From: JAILEN01 sp036723975
GTDB lineage: Bacteria > Bacillota > Clostridia > Lachnospirales > Lachnospiraceae
Direction of reading: 5' to 3'
NCBI GenBank assembly: GCA_036723975.1
Contig: DAIMGJ010000002.1
Location: 62,001-126,000, forward strand
Length of the DNA stretch: 64,000 nt
The notes under the pieces: generated by a model
The model's database searches: none
What the model was told of the DNA's origin: nothing
The model's input: the letters and a program-made list of their open reading frames with translations, nothing else
Part shown: positions 49,964 to 59,300 of the stretch, one piece after another
How positions within the stretch are numbered: position 1 is the stretch's first letter
Layout: each line of letters begins with the position of its first letter
Program-made: the position numbers and the translations under genes

Positions 49964-50948
49964 GATTTTCCTTTCGGATTTTCCTTATTATAACAATTAT
50001 TGATTTAGCATATACCCATGCAACAACACACGCAATTATTATTCCCAATATATTTATAATAATTCCAAAATCATCAACCGGAAGATTTCTTTTGAGCCAA
50101 AAGGATTGCAGCGGAAATAAAACCCAAACATGCCACAAGTATAATTCAAGTGAATACTTTCCCATAAAATTAAATATAGTATTATCAATCCATCTACACC
50201 TGCTTAGACAAACTACTATAGAGCTAACCCCAAAAATGGCTGGCCACCAATAAAGTCCTGTGTCTCCAAGATATATATCTGTAAAGTTACTAAGCAAATA
50301 ATAGTAAATAATATATAAAACTATTATCAATATTACCCTTATAAAAACAAATGGTTTCTTATAATCACTTTTTAATAACAAACCGTACCTATATCCTATA
50401 ACATATTCCGGAACACGTGTAAATATCATTAGGGCAACTGAACTTCCAATAAACGCAAACGGAATCGCAACCATAACACCAATTAACACCATTACTATTT
50501 CTGCCAAGGTTTCAGATACAAACTTTTGGAATATCAAATCTATCACTGGTGTAATCAGATAACAAAAAAGAATCGCTGGCACAAACCACCGAAAAATTAT
50601 CAGTATAATCCAAAATTCACTAGTATGTGCTGCATCCATAATTGCACTCGTCGACCCATATTCTGTGCTCAAATATGAGGCGTACCACAGTATTGCAAAC
50701 GGGACAAAAGTAGGAAGAATTTTTTTCAAACGTCGTATATAAAAACCTTTCGCCCCACCGGATTTTCCGAGAGAATTTGACATGGAGAATCCAGACATAA
50801 ACATAAAAATATCGACACCTAGGTAACCAATTTTTATAAATACATCCACTGCATGAATAGGGATATTCATTGTCCCATGAAATAACATAACCCAAAGTGC
50901 AGCGACTCCCATAATCGGCACCCTATTCTTACTAATTTGTTCTGACAA
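49953..50948 (-). CDS. Acyltransferase-3 family membrane protein (331 aa)
   Basis: About ten helices; NRVPIMGVAALWVMLFHG with the conserved His and the GVDIFMFMSGFSM block. It begins with TTG at 50948, 8 nt after GGAGG. Likely sugar O-acyltransferase. It sits between the broken GT4 gene and wzy. Confidence 0.88.
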   Translation of the reverse strand: MSEQISKNRVPIMGVAALWVMLFHGTMNIPIHAVDVFIKIGYLGVDIFMFMSGFSMSNSLGKSGGAKGFYIRRLKKILPTFVPFAILWYASYLSTEYGSTSAIMDAAHTSEFWIILIIFRWFVPAILFCYLITPVIDLIFQKFVSETLAEIVMVLIGVMVAIPFAFIGSSVALMIFTRVPEYVIGYRYGLLLKSDYKKPFVFIRVILIIVLYIIYYYLLSNFTDIYLGDTGLYWWPAIFGVSSIVVCLSRCRWIDNTIFNFMGKYSLELYLWHVWVLFPLQSFWLKRNLPVDDFGIIINILGIIIACVVAWVYAKSIIVIIRKIRKENHEN

Positions 50949-50963
50949 AGTTAACTTCCTCCC

Positions 50964-51610
50964 TTATAGTTGTTCTATTACACTTTTTGCTTCATTTTCA
51001 ATAGTATAATCTCTTGCTTTTTTTAGGCAGTCATATGCCATTCGGACTCGAAGCGAATCGTTATTTAGAATTTCCTCTATTTTATTACGAAACCTTCTCT
51101 CATCATCAACATCTAATACAAAACCATTTCTACCCGAATCTATCATGGCAAGTGCAGCGAAACACATATTTGTCGTAATTACCGGCAATCCAAAAGCAAA
51201 TGCTTCGTTAACAAATAATCCCCATGTTTCTAAATGAGTATTAATCGCAAAAACATCTGCCATTTTATAGTATTCCTTTATTGCATTTTTGTCTGAAAAT
51301 CCACAAAATGGATATTAGGATTGTATCGATCACGAAGTTTTACATATTCGGGTGATGGTTCTCACCCACTATATATATTCCAATTTCTTTCGGCAAATCC
51401 TTCATTGACCTAATAAAAACATCGTACCCCTTATTAGGCACAAGACGACCGACAGACAGCACCACCTTTTCATATGGCACACCTAGTTTTTTTCTTATCT
51501 TCTTTTTTTCCGTATAATTTAAAGGCTCCTCTAAAACATCAGCGTCGTTAATCATACCTATACATTCAAAACCTGTATATGCATAAAACTATCCACACCT
51601 AAACAACCAA
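50964..51610 (-). pseudogene. Broken family 4 glycosyltransferase
   Basis: Two pieces of a GT4 C-terminal domain: VVLSVGRLVPNKGYDVFIRS (51340-51555) and ADVFAINTHLETWGLFVNEA, then ITTNMCF (50964-51263), in different frames with a frameshift near 51300-51340. The N-terminal acceptor domain is absent. It resembles the intact GT4 at 53.9-55.1 kb. Confidence 0.85.
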
Positions 51611-51719
51611 TTATTATAAGAACCATAATAGTTCAAATTTCATCTGTTAAGTTCTATGAAATATAATCATCTGTAGCACATCACGCTCCATTAACTGTAA
51701 TCTATTCCTACCAAGTTTA

Positions 51720-52895
51720 TTATTGTTCACCTAAGATTTTTTCTAAAAAAAGTAGAATACTAAAACCTACAGTTTTTTTATTATACATTCGGATTACTTT
51801 GTCACGGACTTCTTTTATTACCCTATTTAATTCATTCTCATCGAAATTATATATTTGCTTAATGCAATCACAAATCTCATCAGGAGTTCCATTACCGCAT
51901 CCCCATATAACATCTCGAATTTCCTCCGGAATTCCTGAGAATTCTGTAGATATAACAGGTCTTCCACACATTATATATTCCAAAATTTTTGATGGAAAAG
52001 TAACTGTGGACACAAAATCCACAGTACTTCTAGGATTAACGAGAACCCAAGATTCTCTCAAAACTTTTCTCATCTCTTCAAGCGGCAGACTTCCTTCATA
52101 CGAGATTCTCTCATTCGTTTTCGTTTTAATTGTCTCCTCGAGTTCTCCTCTACCAAATATTCTTAAATGTACTTTGGGAATATCTATTTTATTAACCGCC
52201 TCTATTAAATTTATTATTCCGCTATAATTAGTTAATGCCCCGGCATAAACAAGATCATAATTATCACTCTTGTTAAATGATGGCTGTACATCTTCTTCAA
52301 TAATTCCAGGAACCACCATCACTCTGGAATCTGAGGCCATATATCTACTTACGTTTTTATTCAACACAATCCCATATTTTACGCGTTTTATATTCCTCCA
52401 TGTCATTGCATTCATAACTTTTGTAAGGAAACCATCATTTCCCCCGAAAAATATTCCTGAATCATTTGGAAAATCTGCAAGAACGGACACTAAAGGTATT
52501 CCTAGCTTTTTTGATAATTTCAACGCTGCACAGCCAAATTGAGGATACATATTATATACCAAAACAACATCGAATTTTTTTTCTTTTCCCACACGCAATC
52601 CTTCGCGAACTATATTTCTCATTTGAGCGATTTGTTTTAGTATGGGTAAATTAATATATCCTACACTAAGAGGCTTTATTTTCCTAGTAATCTGGTCATC
52701 ACACCTATCGACTAATAACTTGTCGCCAGGCCAAACTTGTTTTGGCAGCGTCGATATTATTGTTACGTCAACTTCTTCTTGCTCAGTTATACCTTCCAGC
52801 ATTTTTTTTTGGAAGAAATTACCAGGTACTGAGTAAGCACTACAAAATATCTTTTTTTCCTCAGAAACGATCTGCCCTATATATAATATTCTCAT
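51720..52895 (-). CDS. Family 4 glycosyltransferase (391 aa)
   Basis: GT-B fold with a Rossmann-like N-domain (MRILYIGQIV, FDVVLVYNMYPQFGCAAL) and a C-domain (LVYAGALTNYSGIINLIEA, then MCGRPVISTEFSGIPEEI). The E-x7-E-like donor region is weak but present. It probably acts in repeat-unit synthesis. About 110 nt of AT-rich sequence without a gene separates it from the broken GT4. Confidence 0.85.
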   Translation of the reverse strand: MRILYIGQIVSEEKKIFCSAYSVPGNFFQKKMLEGITEQEEVDVTIISTLPKQVWPGDKLLVDRCDDQITRKIKPLSVGYINLPILKQIAQMRNIVREGLRVGKEKKFDVVLVYNMYPQFGCAALKLSKKLGIPLVSVLADFPNDSGIFFGGNDGFLTKVMNAMTWRNIKRVKYGIVLNKNVSRYMASDSRVMVVPGIIEEDVQPSFNKSDNYDLVYAGALTNYSGIINLIEAVNKIDIPKVHLRIFGRGELEETIKTKTNERISYEGSLPLEEMRKVLRESWVLVNPRSTVDFVSTVTFPSKILEYIMCGRPVISTEFSGIPEEIRDVIWGCGNGTPDEICDCIKQIYNFDENELNRVIKEVRDKVIRMYNKKTVGFSILLFLEKILGEQ

Positions 52896-52896
52896 C

Positions 52897-53907
52897 CTAC
52901 TTAATTCCTACCAGCCTGCCAAATAGTTCTTTCTTATTAAACAATCCAAAAAATCTTCTTCCAACTTCCATCTCAACACACACCATTAATAAAACGGCAA
53001 CAGGTCGAAGTAATAACAAATATGCATTATCCACTTTATTTCCAAGATAAACAATTAAACCTGCCCAGAGCAGTTCATTATATAAATAGATTGAAAAGGA
53101 CATTCGTCCTAGATATTCCAATAACCATATTCTCCTGTTATTCAAAAGCATGCATAGATTAGTAAATAAAACTATAATCACTACTTCCATGGGTATGTAC
53201 CACAAACTAAAATAAGACAACCTTGCGCATTTCGGATGTCCCATGACCAGAAGCGCAGATACTACAAATAACCATCCTGCCCAAATAATCCATCTATTCT
53301 TTAACACTCTATTTGTAATAAAGCTTTTATATTTAAAAAAAACAATACCCATTTCAAAAAAAATCAACCAATTAAATACATTTAAATATACACCCCACAC
53401 AGAATTTGGCACAACACTTAGCCCACGCAAAACTATCGATATAATAGTCAATAGCGGAAAAACAATTAGGAGCATTCTTTCTTTCTTACTTTTGGACACG
53501 TAATAGTAGATTATATAAAGTATAAAAAGAACACTTAAATACCAATAGGATGAACCGTACCCACATATGCTCAAAAAATAATTCCGAATACTTCCACCTT
53601 TTCTAATACTCTCATATATATATACAAATGTTGCAGAAATGAGCCATGGTACGCCAAGTTTATACGCTTTATCCTTCATCACCTCTATAACACTCGCATT
53701 CCGACGACTACTACAATAAAACAAATATCCTGAAGCAGCAAAAAACAGTCCCACGCCTATAGAACCCACCTCATAAATGAGATTACAAACATATTTACTT
53801 GAAAACGAAAAATACTCCGGCACCACAGATATATGAGCGCAGACAACACTGATTATTGCAAACGCCTTTAAATAGTAAATACCACTTTTTTTCTTATTGA
53901 TGCTCAT
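52897..53907 (-). CDS. Acyltransferase-3 family membrane protein (336 aa)
   Basis: About ten helices; YYLKAFAIISVVCAHISVVPE with the conserved His and VGLFFAASGYLFY. Third acyltransferase of this family in the locus. It overlaps the upstream GT4 gene by 14 nt, suggesting coupling. Confidence 0.88.
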   Translation of the reverse strand: MSINKKKSGIYYLKAFAIISVVCAHISVVPEYFSFSSKYVCNLIYEVGSIGVGLFFAASGYLFYCSSRRNASVIEVMKDKAYKLGVPWLISATFVYIYESIRKGGSIRNYFLSICGYGSSYWYLSVLFILYIIYYYVSKSKKERMLLIVFPLLTIISIVLRGLSVVPNSVWGVYLNVFNWLIFFEMGIVFFKYKSFITNRVLKNRWIIWAGWLFVVSALLVMGHPKCARLSYFSLWYIPMEVVIIVLFTNLCMLLNNRRIWLLEYLGRMSFSIYLYNELLWAGLIVYLGNKVDNAYLLLLRPVAVLLMVCVEMEVGRRFFGLFNKKELFGRLVGIK

Positions 53908-55066
53908 CTATTCTCTTTATCCCTTCTATGTTTTTTATCATCACTTTCCCCATCTCCTCGAAAGTCCATTCTCTCATCAAATTGTAATTCATTCTGCCCA
54001 TTTCCGATGACAACTCTTTATTCTCTAAAATTGTATTTACCTTTTCTGCTATAGCTACTGAATCTTCAACGCTTACAATGAATCCATTCTTTCCTTCTTT
54101 AACCAAGGCATTTCCGGCTACACATCGATTCGTCGTTATTATTGGTAAACCAAATGTCATTGCTTCATTTATAACTAGCCCCCATGTATCACTCCTCGTA
54201 GGAAGCACAAAAACATCTGCAGCAATGTAGTATTCCTTTAATACACTAAAATCCACATTATCCACAAATACTGTATTGTAGATTTGTTTTTCCTCTATTA
54301 TTCTTTTATACTCAGGCAGGCATTCTCCGCCCACGAATCCTATTGTTATATCCTTCTCTTTTATAAAGGGAATAGCTTTAAGGAGCACATCAAAACCTTT
54401 TACCGGAACACTTCGTCCTACAGTTAATATAAACCTTTTACCAGGAATACATAATCTTCTCTTTGCTGCTCTTTTTTCCGCTTCTGAAGGAATAGAGCGT
54501 GGTAAATCTACTTCACTGATTGAAGCAAATGGATATCTCAAAATTTTGTTTCTGTCCGCACCATATGTAATAAAATAATCATCATCCATTTCACATGTAC
54601 TAAAATAATACTCTGCTTTATGCATAAGCAAAAATTTCAGTCTCTCTTTTACACCTTTCCCAGACCCTGGCATCCCGCCTTCACTTTGAATAGTATATGG
54701 AATATGTTTCAAACGCATATAAATAATCGCTATTATTCCTGTCGGTGTACATGGATTCCCTACGATAATCAAATCATATTTCTGTTTTAAATACTTTATC
54801 ACCGATAACGATAATGCTTTATCATCTGGTGCATTTCCCTGATTATCTCCATAATATTTAGATAATACACTAAATCCATGTAAAACTATAATTTCAAAAT
54901 TGTGAGATTTCCTAAGCGACTCTTTCCATTGGTCTGGTCTAGTTGAATCTGCCTCCTTTTCAAAAACAGCCTTTAGTCTACAATACTTTCCAAGCTCATT
55001 TAGATAACCCACCATATATGGAGAAGGAATATTTGTTAGATACAATACATCTAATTCATGTTTCAT
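53894..55066 (-). CDS. Family 4 glycosyltransferase (390 aa)
   Basis: GT-B with LYLTNIPSPYMVGYLNELGK, FILTVGRSVPVKGFDVLLKA and ADVFVLPTRSDTWGLVINEA (the E-x7-E region), then MTFGLPIITTN. The ATG at 55066 is chosen because GAGGAAA lies 8 nt upstream within the end of the previous gene; five extra residues upstream are unlikely. Paralogue of the broken gene at 51 kb. Confidence 0.92.
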   Translation of the reverse strand: MKHELDVLYLTNIPSPYMVGYLNELGKYCRLKAVFEKEADSTRPDQWKESLRKSHNFEIIVLHGFSVLSKYYGDNQGNAPDDKALSLSVIKYLKQKYDLIIVGNPCTPTGIIAIIYMRLKHIPYTIQSEGGMPGSGKGVKERLKFLLMHKAEYYFSTCEMDDDYFITYGADRNKILRYPFASISEVDLPRSIPSEAEKRAAKRRLCIPGKRFILTVGRSVPVKGFDVLLKAIPFIKEKDITIGFVGGECLPEYKRIIEEKQIYNTVFVDNVDFSVLKEYYIAADVFVLPTRSDTWGLVINEAMTFGLPIITTNRCVAGNALVKEGKNGFIVSVEDSVAIAEKVNTILENKELSSEMGRMNYNLMREWTFEEMGKVMIKNIEGIKRIDEHQ

Positions 55067-56282
55067 TAATGATTTCCTCATATAAACGCATGTAGCCTCT
55101 TAGCATTTCATCATTGCCGTATGTCTTCATAGCTTTCTGAGCACATTTCAATCTATCTTCCTCAGTCCACTTAATATCGAGGCACGACTGCACTGCTCCT
55201 TTTAAAGCTTCAAAATCTCCTTGCTCTACAAATATCGAATCCAAAGACTTAAAAACTGTCTCCGGAGCTCCGCACTTGTACCCCACTACCCGGGTCCCGC
55301 AGCATAGGGCTTCTGCACATGTTAAAGAAAACGTTTCTTTCTTTGATGTAAGAACAAAAAGATCTGCGTTGGAATATAACGCTGCCAATTCTTCCTTATC
55401 TTTAAGCTTAGGAAGAATCAGTACATTGTCTTTCCATTTCCACTCCAATGTATCAACATCACCCACAATCACAACCCGAACATCATCCTGCATTTCTTCT
55501 GCCAAATCAAGAAGAACTAATCCACCTTTTGCCTCACTGAATATATTAGGTGCAACCGCTAAAACCACCTTGGAATTAACTGGAATTAAATACTTTTCCC
55601 TTACCTTTTTTTTCTCAATTTCTAATCTTGGATGAAATATACTGGTATCCACACCATTGTAAATAATATGTGTTTTGTACTCTCTAAGAAATGATTGCTT
55701 TATCCTATTCCTTGACCATTCAGATGGGACGGTAATCGATAGATTCTTAAAGCCGTTAAATGCCTGCTTCTTTTTTCTATACATTTGGCTCGTATGATCA
55801 AAGAAAAATGTGGAAATATAATCATGCAAATGCGGACAGTCTCCACAATCTTTTTTCCATTTCTCACATTCATATGCATGACCACATTTCCCTGTATATA
55901 TATATTCACAATGTACCGTCATGACAAGCGGCAATCCTTTTTTCTTAAGATACCTAATTAACTGCACATCATTAACAAAATATGCATGCAACTCATGTAT
56001 ATGAATCACATCTGGATGATAACTTTCTATTTTTCTTATCAGCCTTAATGTTGAGAAGAACGAGTATACCCCCGTATAACCTGTAATCCGTGTTAGTAAT
56101 GCATGAAGGTAGGTCTCAACATCTATACCAAACTTAAATATGCCATTCTCTTTAACACGTTTTCCCCTTCCGTAACATACAAGAGCCTCCCCTCCACATT
56201 TATCAACTTCTTTCTTCAGTTCAAATACGAGGTTGCCCGTACTGCTCTCCCTGTAATTAACATCAATTAATAAGAGTCTCAT
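55056..56282 (-). CDS. Family 4 glycosyltransferase (408 aa)
   Basis: A GT-B with an internal Cys-rich insertion after DVIHIHELHAYF: CGHAYECEKWKKDCGDCPHL, typical of a GT4 subgroup that binds metal there. The C-domain has VVLAVAPNIFSEAKGGLVLL and ADLFVLTSKKETFSLTCAEA. It overlaps the following GT4 gene by 11 nt. Confidence 0.92.
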   Translation of the reverse strand: MRLLLIDVNYRESSTGNLVFELKKEVDKCGGEALVCYGRGKRVKENGIFKFGIDVETYLHALLTRITGYTGVYSFFSTLRLIRKIESYHPDVIHIHELHAYFVNDVQLIRYLKKKGLPLVMTVHCEYIYTGKCGHAYECEKWKKDCGDCPHLHDYISTFFFDHTSQMYRKKKQAFNGFKNLSITVPSEWSRNRIKQSFLREYKTHIIYNGVDTSIFHPRLEIEKKKVREKYLIPVNSKVVLAVAPNIFSEAKGGLVLLDLAEEMQDDVRVVIVGDVDTLEWKWKDNVLILPKLKDKEELAALYSNADLFVLTSKKETFSLTCAEALCCGTRVVGYKCGAPETVFKSLDSIFVEQGDFEALKGAVQSCLDIKWTEEDRLKCAQKAMKTYGNDEMLRGYMRLYEEIINET

Positions 56283-56318
56283 GTGTTATCTCCATTGCTT
56301 CACATCAAATACCTTATA

Positions 56319-57488
56319 TTACTTTCGGATTCTCTTCTCAAGTCCAAGCAACTCATAAACCTTGATTCCTATGTTATAAAGTCTCTCCTGGCTTTTAAAC
56401 TTTTCTGTGCATTCCGGCATTTCATGGAACTTCATTAACTCTTCTTCTGAAATATCCAATTTCATGGCGACTTCTGAAAACAGTTCTCTACTTTCTTCTT
56501 CGCTAAGTGGAGGCTGCTCAAGAATCTCAAGAGCTTCTTCTCTAGTCATTTGACCTGTAACAACAAGACTCGACAGCTGTGCTCTTCTTATATCGTGACC
56601 AAATCTTGTAGGTTGCCACCATCCCTCAAGGAACTTTGTAATAAGATCCTCAAAATGTTTCTGACCATAAGGGATGTAACCATATTCGTCAGAAAGTGTT
56701 TTGATCATAGAATCCTTAGTAAATTCCACCAGATTAAGTGGCTTAATAGTTTTTACGCCTTTCAAATATGGAATAACAAACTTATGCTTCAATCCGCTCG
56801 TATACGTATAATCTTTGATAGGAATAGAGCAGTATTTCTTTACAACATCTCTAATATATGTTCCATCACCAGTAGGTCCTGAACCTTTTTCCCATGATGC
56901 TGGATCTGCAACGACTTCAGTACATACATTATATCCATTCAGGATATATTTCACACCTAGCTTCTGAGAGTACTTATCAATCAATGAAATAAACGCATGA
57001 TCCTGTGGCGCATCAAGCATTTCAAGACCTGTCCGAAACCAGGCGAGTTGCATCTCTCGCATCTCATCCCAATTCATTTTTTCAACATGAAGTTTCACGC
57101 CAAGTTTTTCAGTAACTTTACGTATATTCTCCTCAGCTACCGGAAGATTCCATCCCGCATCGATGTGGAATACGAAAGGCCGAAGTCCCCATTCTCTTAC
57201 AGCTAGGTGTAGCATATATGTTGAATCCAAGCCACCAGACAATCCAAGAATACAGTCATACTTCTTGCCTTTGCCGCTTTCTTTCACAGCATGAATCAAA
57301 TCCTGTAATTCCTTCTCATGGCCTTTACCATGATTCCAATCAGGCTCAATTCGGTTCTTATACTCATTGCATCGCATACATACGCCATTACTATCAAACG
57401 TTATATCTTCATCCGTTGTATCCATAACACAGCAATTACAAATCTGATATGGTCGTGTCTGTTTTATCTTTATTACTGGATATTCCAT
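56319..57488 (-). CDS. N-acetyl sugar amidotransferase (WbpG/PseA-like, 389 aa)
   Basis: Two CxxC pairs at the N-terminus (CNCC, CMRC) and the PP-loop LGLSGGLDSTYML mark this ATP-dependent family, which forms acetamidino sugars with ammonia supplied by HisH/HisF-like partners. GGAGG is 9 nt before the ATG at 57488. No intact HisH2 or HisF2 gene lies in the locus; only a fused remnant is left just upstream, so activity may need partners elsewhere or may be lost. Confidence 0.92.
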   Translation of the reverse strand: MEYPVIKIKQTRPYQICNCCVMDTTDEDITFDSNGVCMRCNEYKNRIEPDWNHGKGHEKELQDLIHAVKESGKGKKYDCILGLSGGLDSTYMLHLAVREWGLRPFVFHIDAGWNLPVAEENIRKVTEKLGVKLHVEKMNWDEMREMQLAWFRTGLEMLDAPQDHAFISLIDKYSQKLGVKYILNGYNVCTEVVADPASWEKGSGPTGDGTYIRDVVKKYCSIPIKDYTYTSGLKHKFVIPYLKGVKTIKPLNLVEFTKDSMIKTLSDEYGYIPYGQKHFEDLITKFLEGWWQPTRFGHDIRRAQLSSLVVTGQMTREEALEILEQPPLSEEESRELFSEVAMKLDISEEELMKFHEMPECTEKFKSQERLYNIGIKVYELLGLEKRIRK

Positions 57489-57538
57489 CAATCTTTACCT
57501 CCTAACTCTGATATATACCCGCTTCCATTAACTCAGTT

Positions 57539-58045
57539 TCACTCGGTGCCGTAATAAGCACAGCCTTTAATCGACCATAGTATACAAACACACTTCCCCC
57601 CAGTAGCCGCATGAGCGTGTCCATTATGTATTGCGTCCCTCAGGTCGCTGATTCCACCTGCGCCACCAATTGCAACTACCGGTACCTTAACAATCTTCTC
57701 AATATTCTCAACAGCAACATTCAAATTCCATCCGATATCAACAACATATACCAATGGGCGAAGATGCATAATCTCTTTTGCAATATATGCAAGATAAGAA
57801 CTATCTGCACCGCCAGACAATCCAAGAATGCAATCATACTCCCTGCCTTCGCCGGCTTTTCGAATTTCTGCCGCTAATTTTTCCAGTTTATCAAATCGAT
57901 TCTCTTGCGGTTTCCAATACGGCTTTATATTTTTTCAAAATTTCTACAATGGTCGCAAACGCCCTGCTCATCAAATACGATTTTTGAATCTGTAGTATCC
58001 ATGACGCACTGTGTGCATCTTTGATAAGGTCTACTTTGTTTCACT
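57539..58045 (-). pseudogene. Fused remnants of a second amidotransferase and a HisF-like gene
   Basis: 58045 to about 57690 reads a second WbpG-like protein (QCVMDTTDSKIVFDEQG, CDHCRNFEKI, a frameshift near 57940, then LGLSGGADSSYLAYIAKEI). At ENIEKIVK it passes in frame into VPVVAIGGAGGISDLRDAI, then ATGGKCV, the C-terminal end of a HisF-type synthase. The amidotransferase C-half, any HisH-like gene and the HisF N-part were deleted. Confidence 0.85.
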
Positions 58046-58047
58046 GA

Positions 58048-59271
58048 TTAATCCTCAAAATATCTGTCCATCTCATCCATGAGAGACTTTTTCTCATAGT
58101 TTTTTTCAAAATACGCCCGCGAATTCAACCCCAATCCAACACAATCCATCCTCATCAGTTCGCGGATTCCCGTTGCCAATGCTTCATGGTCACCTATCTT
58201 ACAACACATGCCACAATCGGCTTCCTGTATGATACGATTCGTTTCTCCTGAAGCCGAAGCTATAATCGCTTTTCCACAGGCCATATAAGATTGTAATTTT
58301 GCCGGGATTGTCTTCTCCCACAAAGGGTCGTTACGAAAGCTTATGAATCCAGCGTCACATACGCTAAGAATCCTTGGAATTTCCTCTGCAGGAACACGAG
58401 GAAGAAGTGTAAATTTATCCGAAACATTGTTATCTTGAATCTGTTCTTCAAACTCCGACAAAAATCTTCCGTCACCGACAATGACAAATCTTACATTCTC
58501 TTCTTTTAACAATTTCGCCGTTTTGGGCAAAATTTCTAATCCCTGTGCTGTGCCAACATTTCCTGTAAATATTATTTTAAAACTATCATCTTCCGGTATA
58601 CCTTTAATCATTTGTCTATTTAGAGGTGTATAGAACTCCTCTGCATATTGCGGCCAAAAATGAACTTTTTTTCGGCTTACCGGTTTATTTCGATTTACAA
58701 TCGATTCCACAAAACTTGGTGACGTTGTAAAAATCTCATCCGTTTCCCGATAGATTTTATCTACCATTCGGTCGATCGGTCCGATAATAGCACGATTATG
58801 AATTCCTGTTACCGTCTCAACATTTTCCGGCCACAAATCCTGTACGTATAGATACGATGGGACGTCATATCTCTTGGCATACCATATTCCAATTAATGCT
58901 TGCGTCATTGGGGAAACTTCAAATGTAAACACTAAATCAGCGTTTAGTTCTTTTGCCTCTTTACTTCGAACCCATTTCCAACCGCTATGAACAAAACTCA
59001 AATAATTCGCAGTCATTCCCATTGCGTTAGCAATCTTATTATTGCTATTTCCTCTGGCAACCAAGGGAATTCGGATTATATCCACACCATTCCAAGTTTC
59101 TCGAACCCGGTGTTTTTTATCATATCCTTCGTAATACTTACCCATTGGATAATTGGGAATGCCGGTTAATACAGTAACCTTATAGCCTCGTTTCACCCAT
59201 TCCACCGCCATGTCATTCACACGAAATGTTTCCGGATAAAAATACTGTGAAACGATCAAAATATGCTTCAT
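58048..59271 (-). CDS. WbuB-like family 4 glycosyltransferase (407 aa), probable L-FucNAc transferase
   Basis: MKHILIVSQYFYPETFRVND, then TGIPNYPMGKYYEGYD, LYVQDLWPENVETVTG, IIFTGNVGTAQGLEILPKTA and YMACGKAIIASASGE follow the WbuB/CapM-related pattern. WbuB enzymes transfer L-FucNAc, which fits the capEGF set of this locus. It lies between the dehydratase gene and the amidotransferase remnant. Donor specificity is inferred. Confidence 0.88.
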   Translation of the reverse strand: MKHILIVSQYFYPETFRVNDMAVEWVKRGYKVTVLTGIPNYPMGKYYEGYDKKHRVRETWNGVDIIRIPLVARGNSNNKIANAMGMTANYLSFVHSGWKWVRSKEAKELNADLVFTFEVSPMTQALIGIWYAKRYDVPSYLYVQDLWPENVETVTGIHNRAIIGPIDRMVDKIYRETDEIFTTSPSFVESIVNRNKPVSRKKVHFWPQYAEEFYTPLNRQMIKGIPEDDSFKIIFTGNVGTAQGLEILPKTAKLLKEENVRFVIVGDGRFLSEFEEQIQDNNVSDKFTLLPRVPAEEIPRILSVCDAGFISFRNDPLWEKTIPAKLQSYMACGKAIIASASGETNRIIQEADCGMCCKIGDHEALATGIRELMRMDCVGLGLNSRAYFEKNYEKKSLMDEMDRYFED

Positions 59272-59300
59272 ATCATATAATCCTTTGCATTCATTACAAA

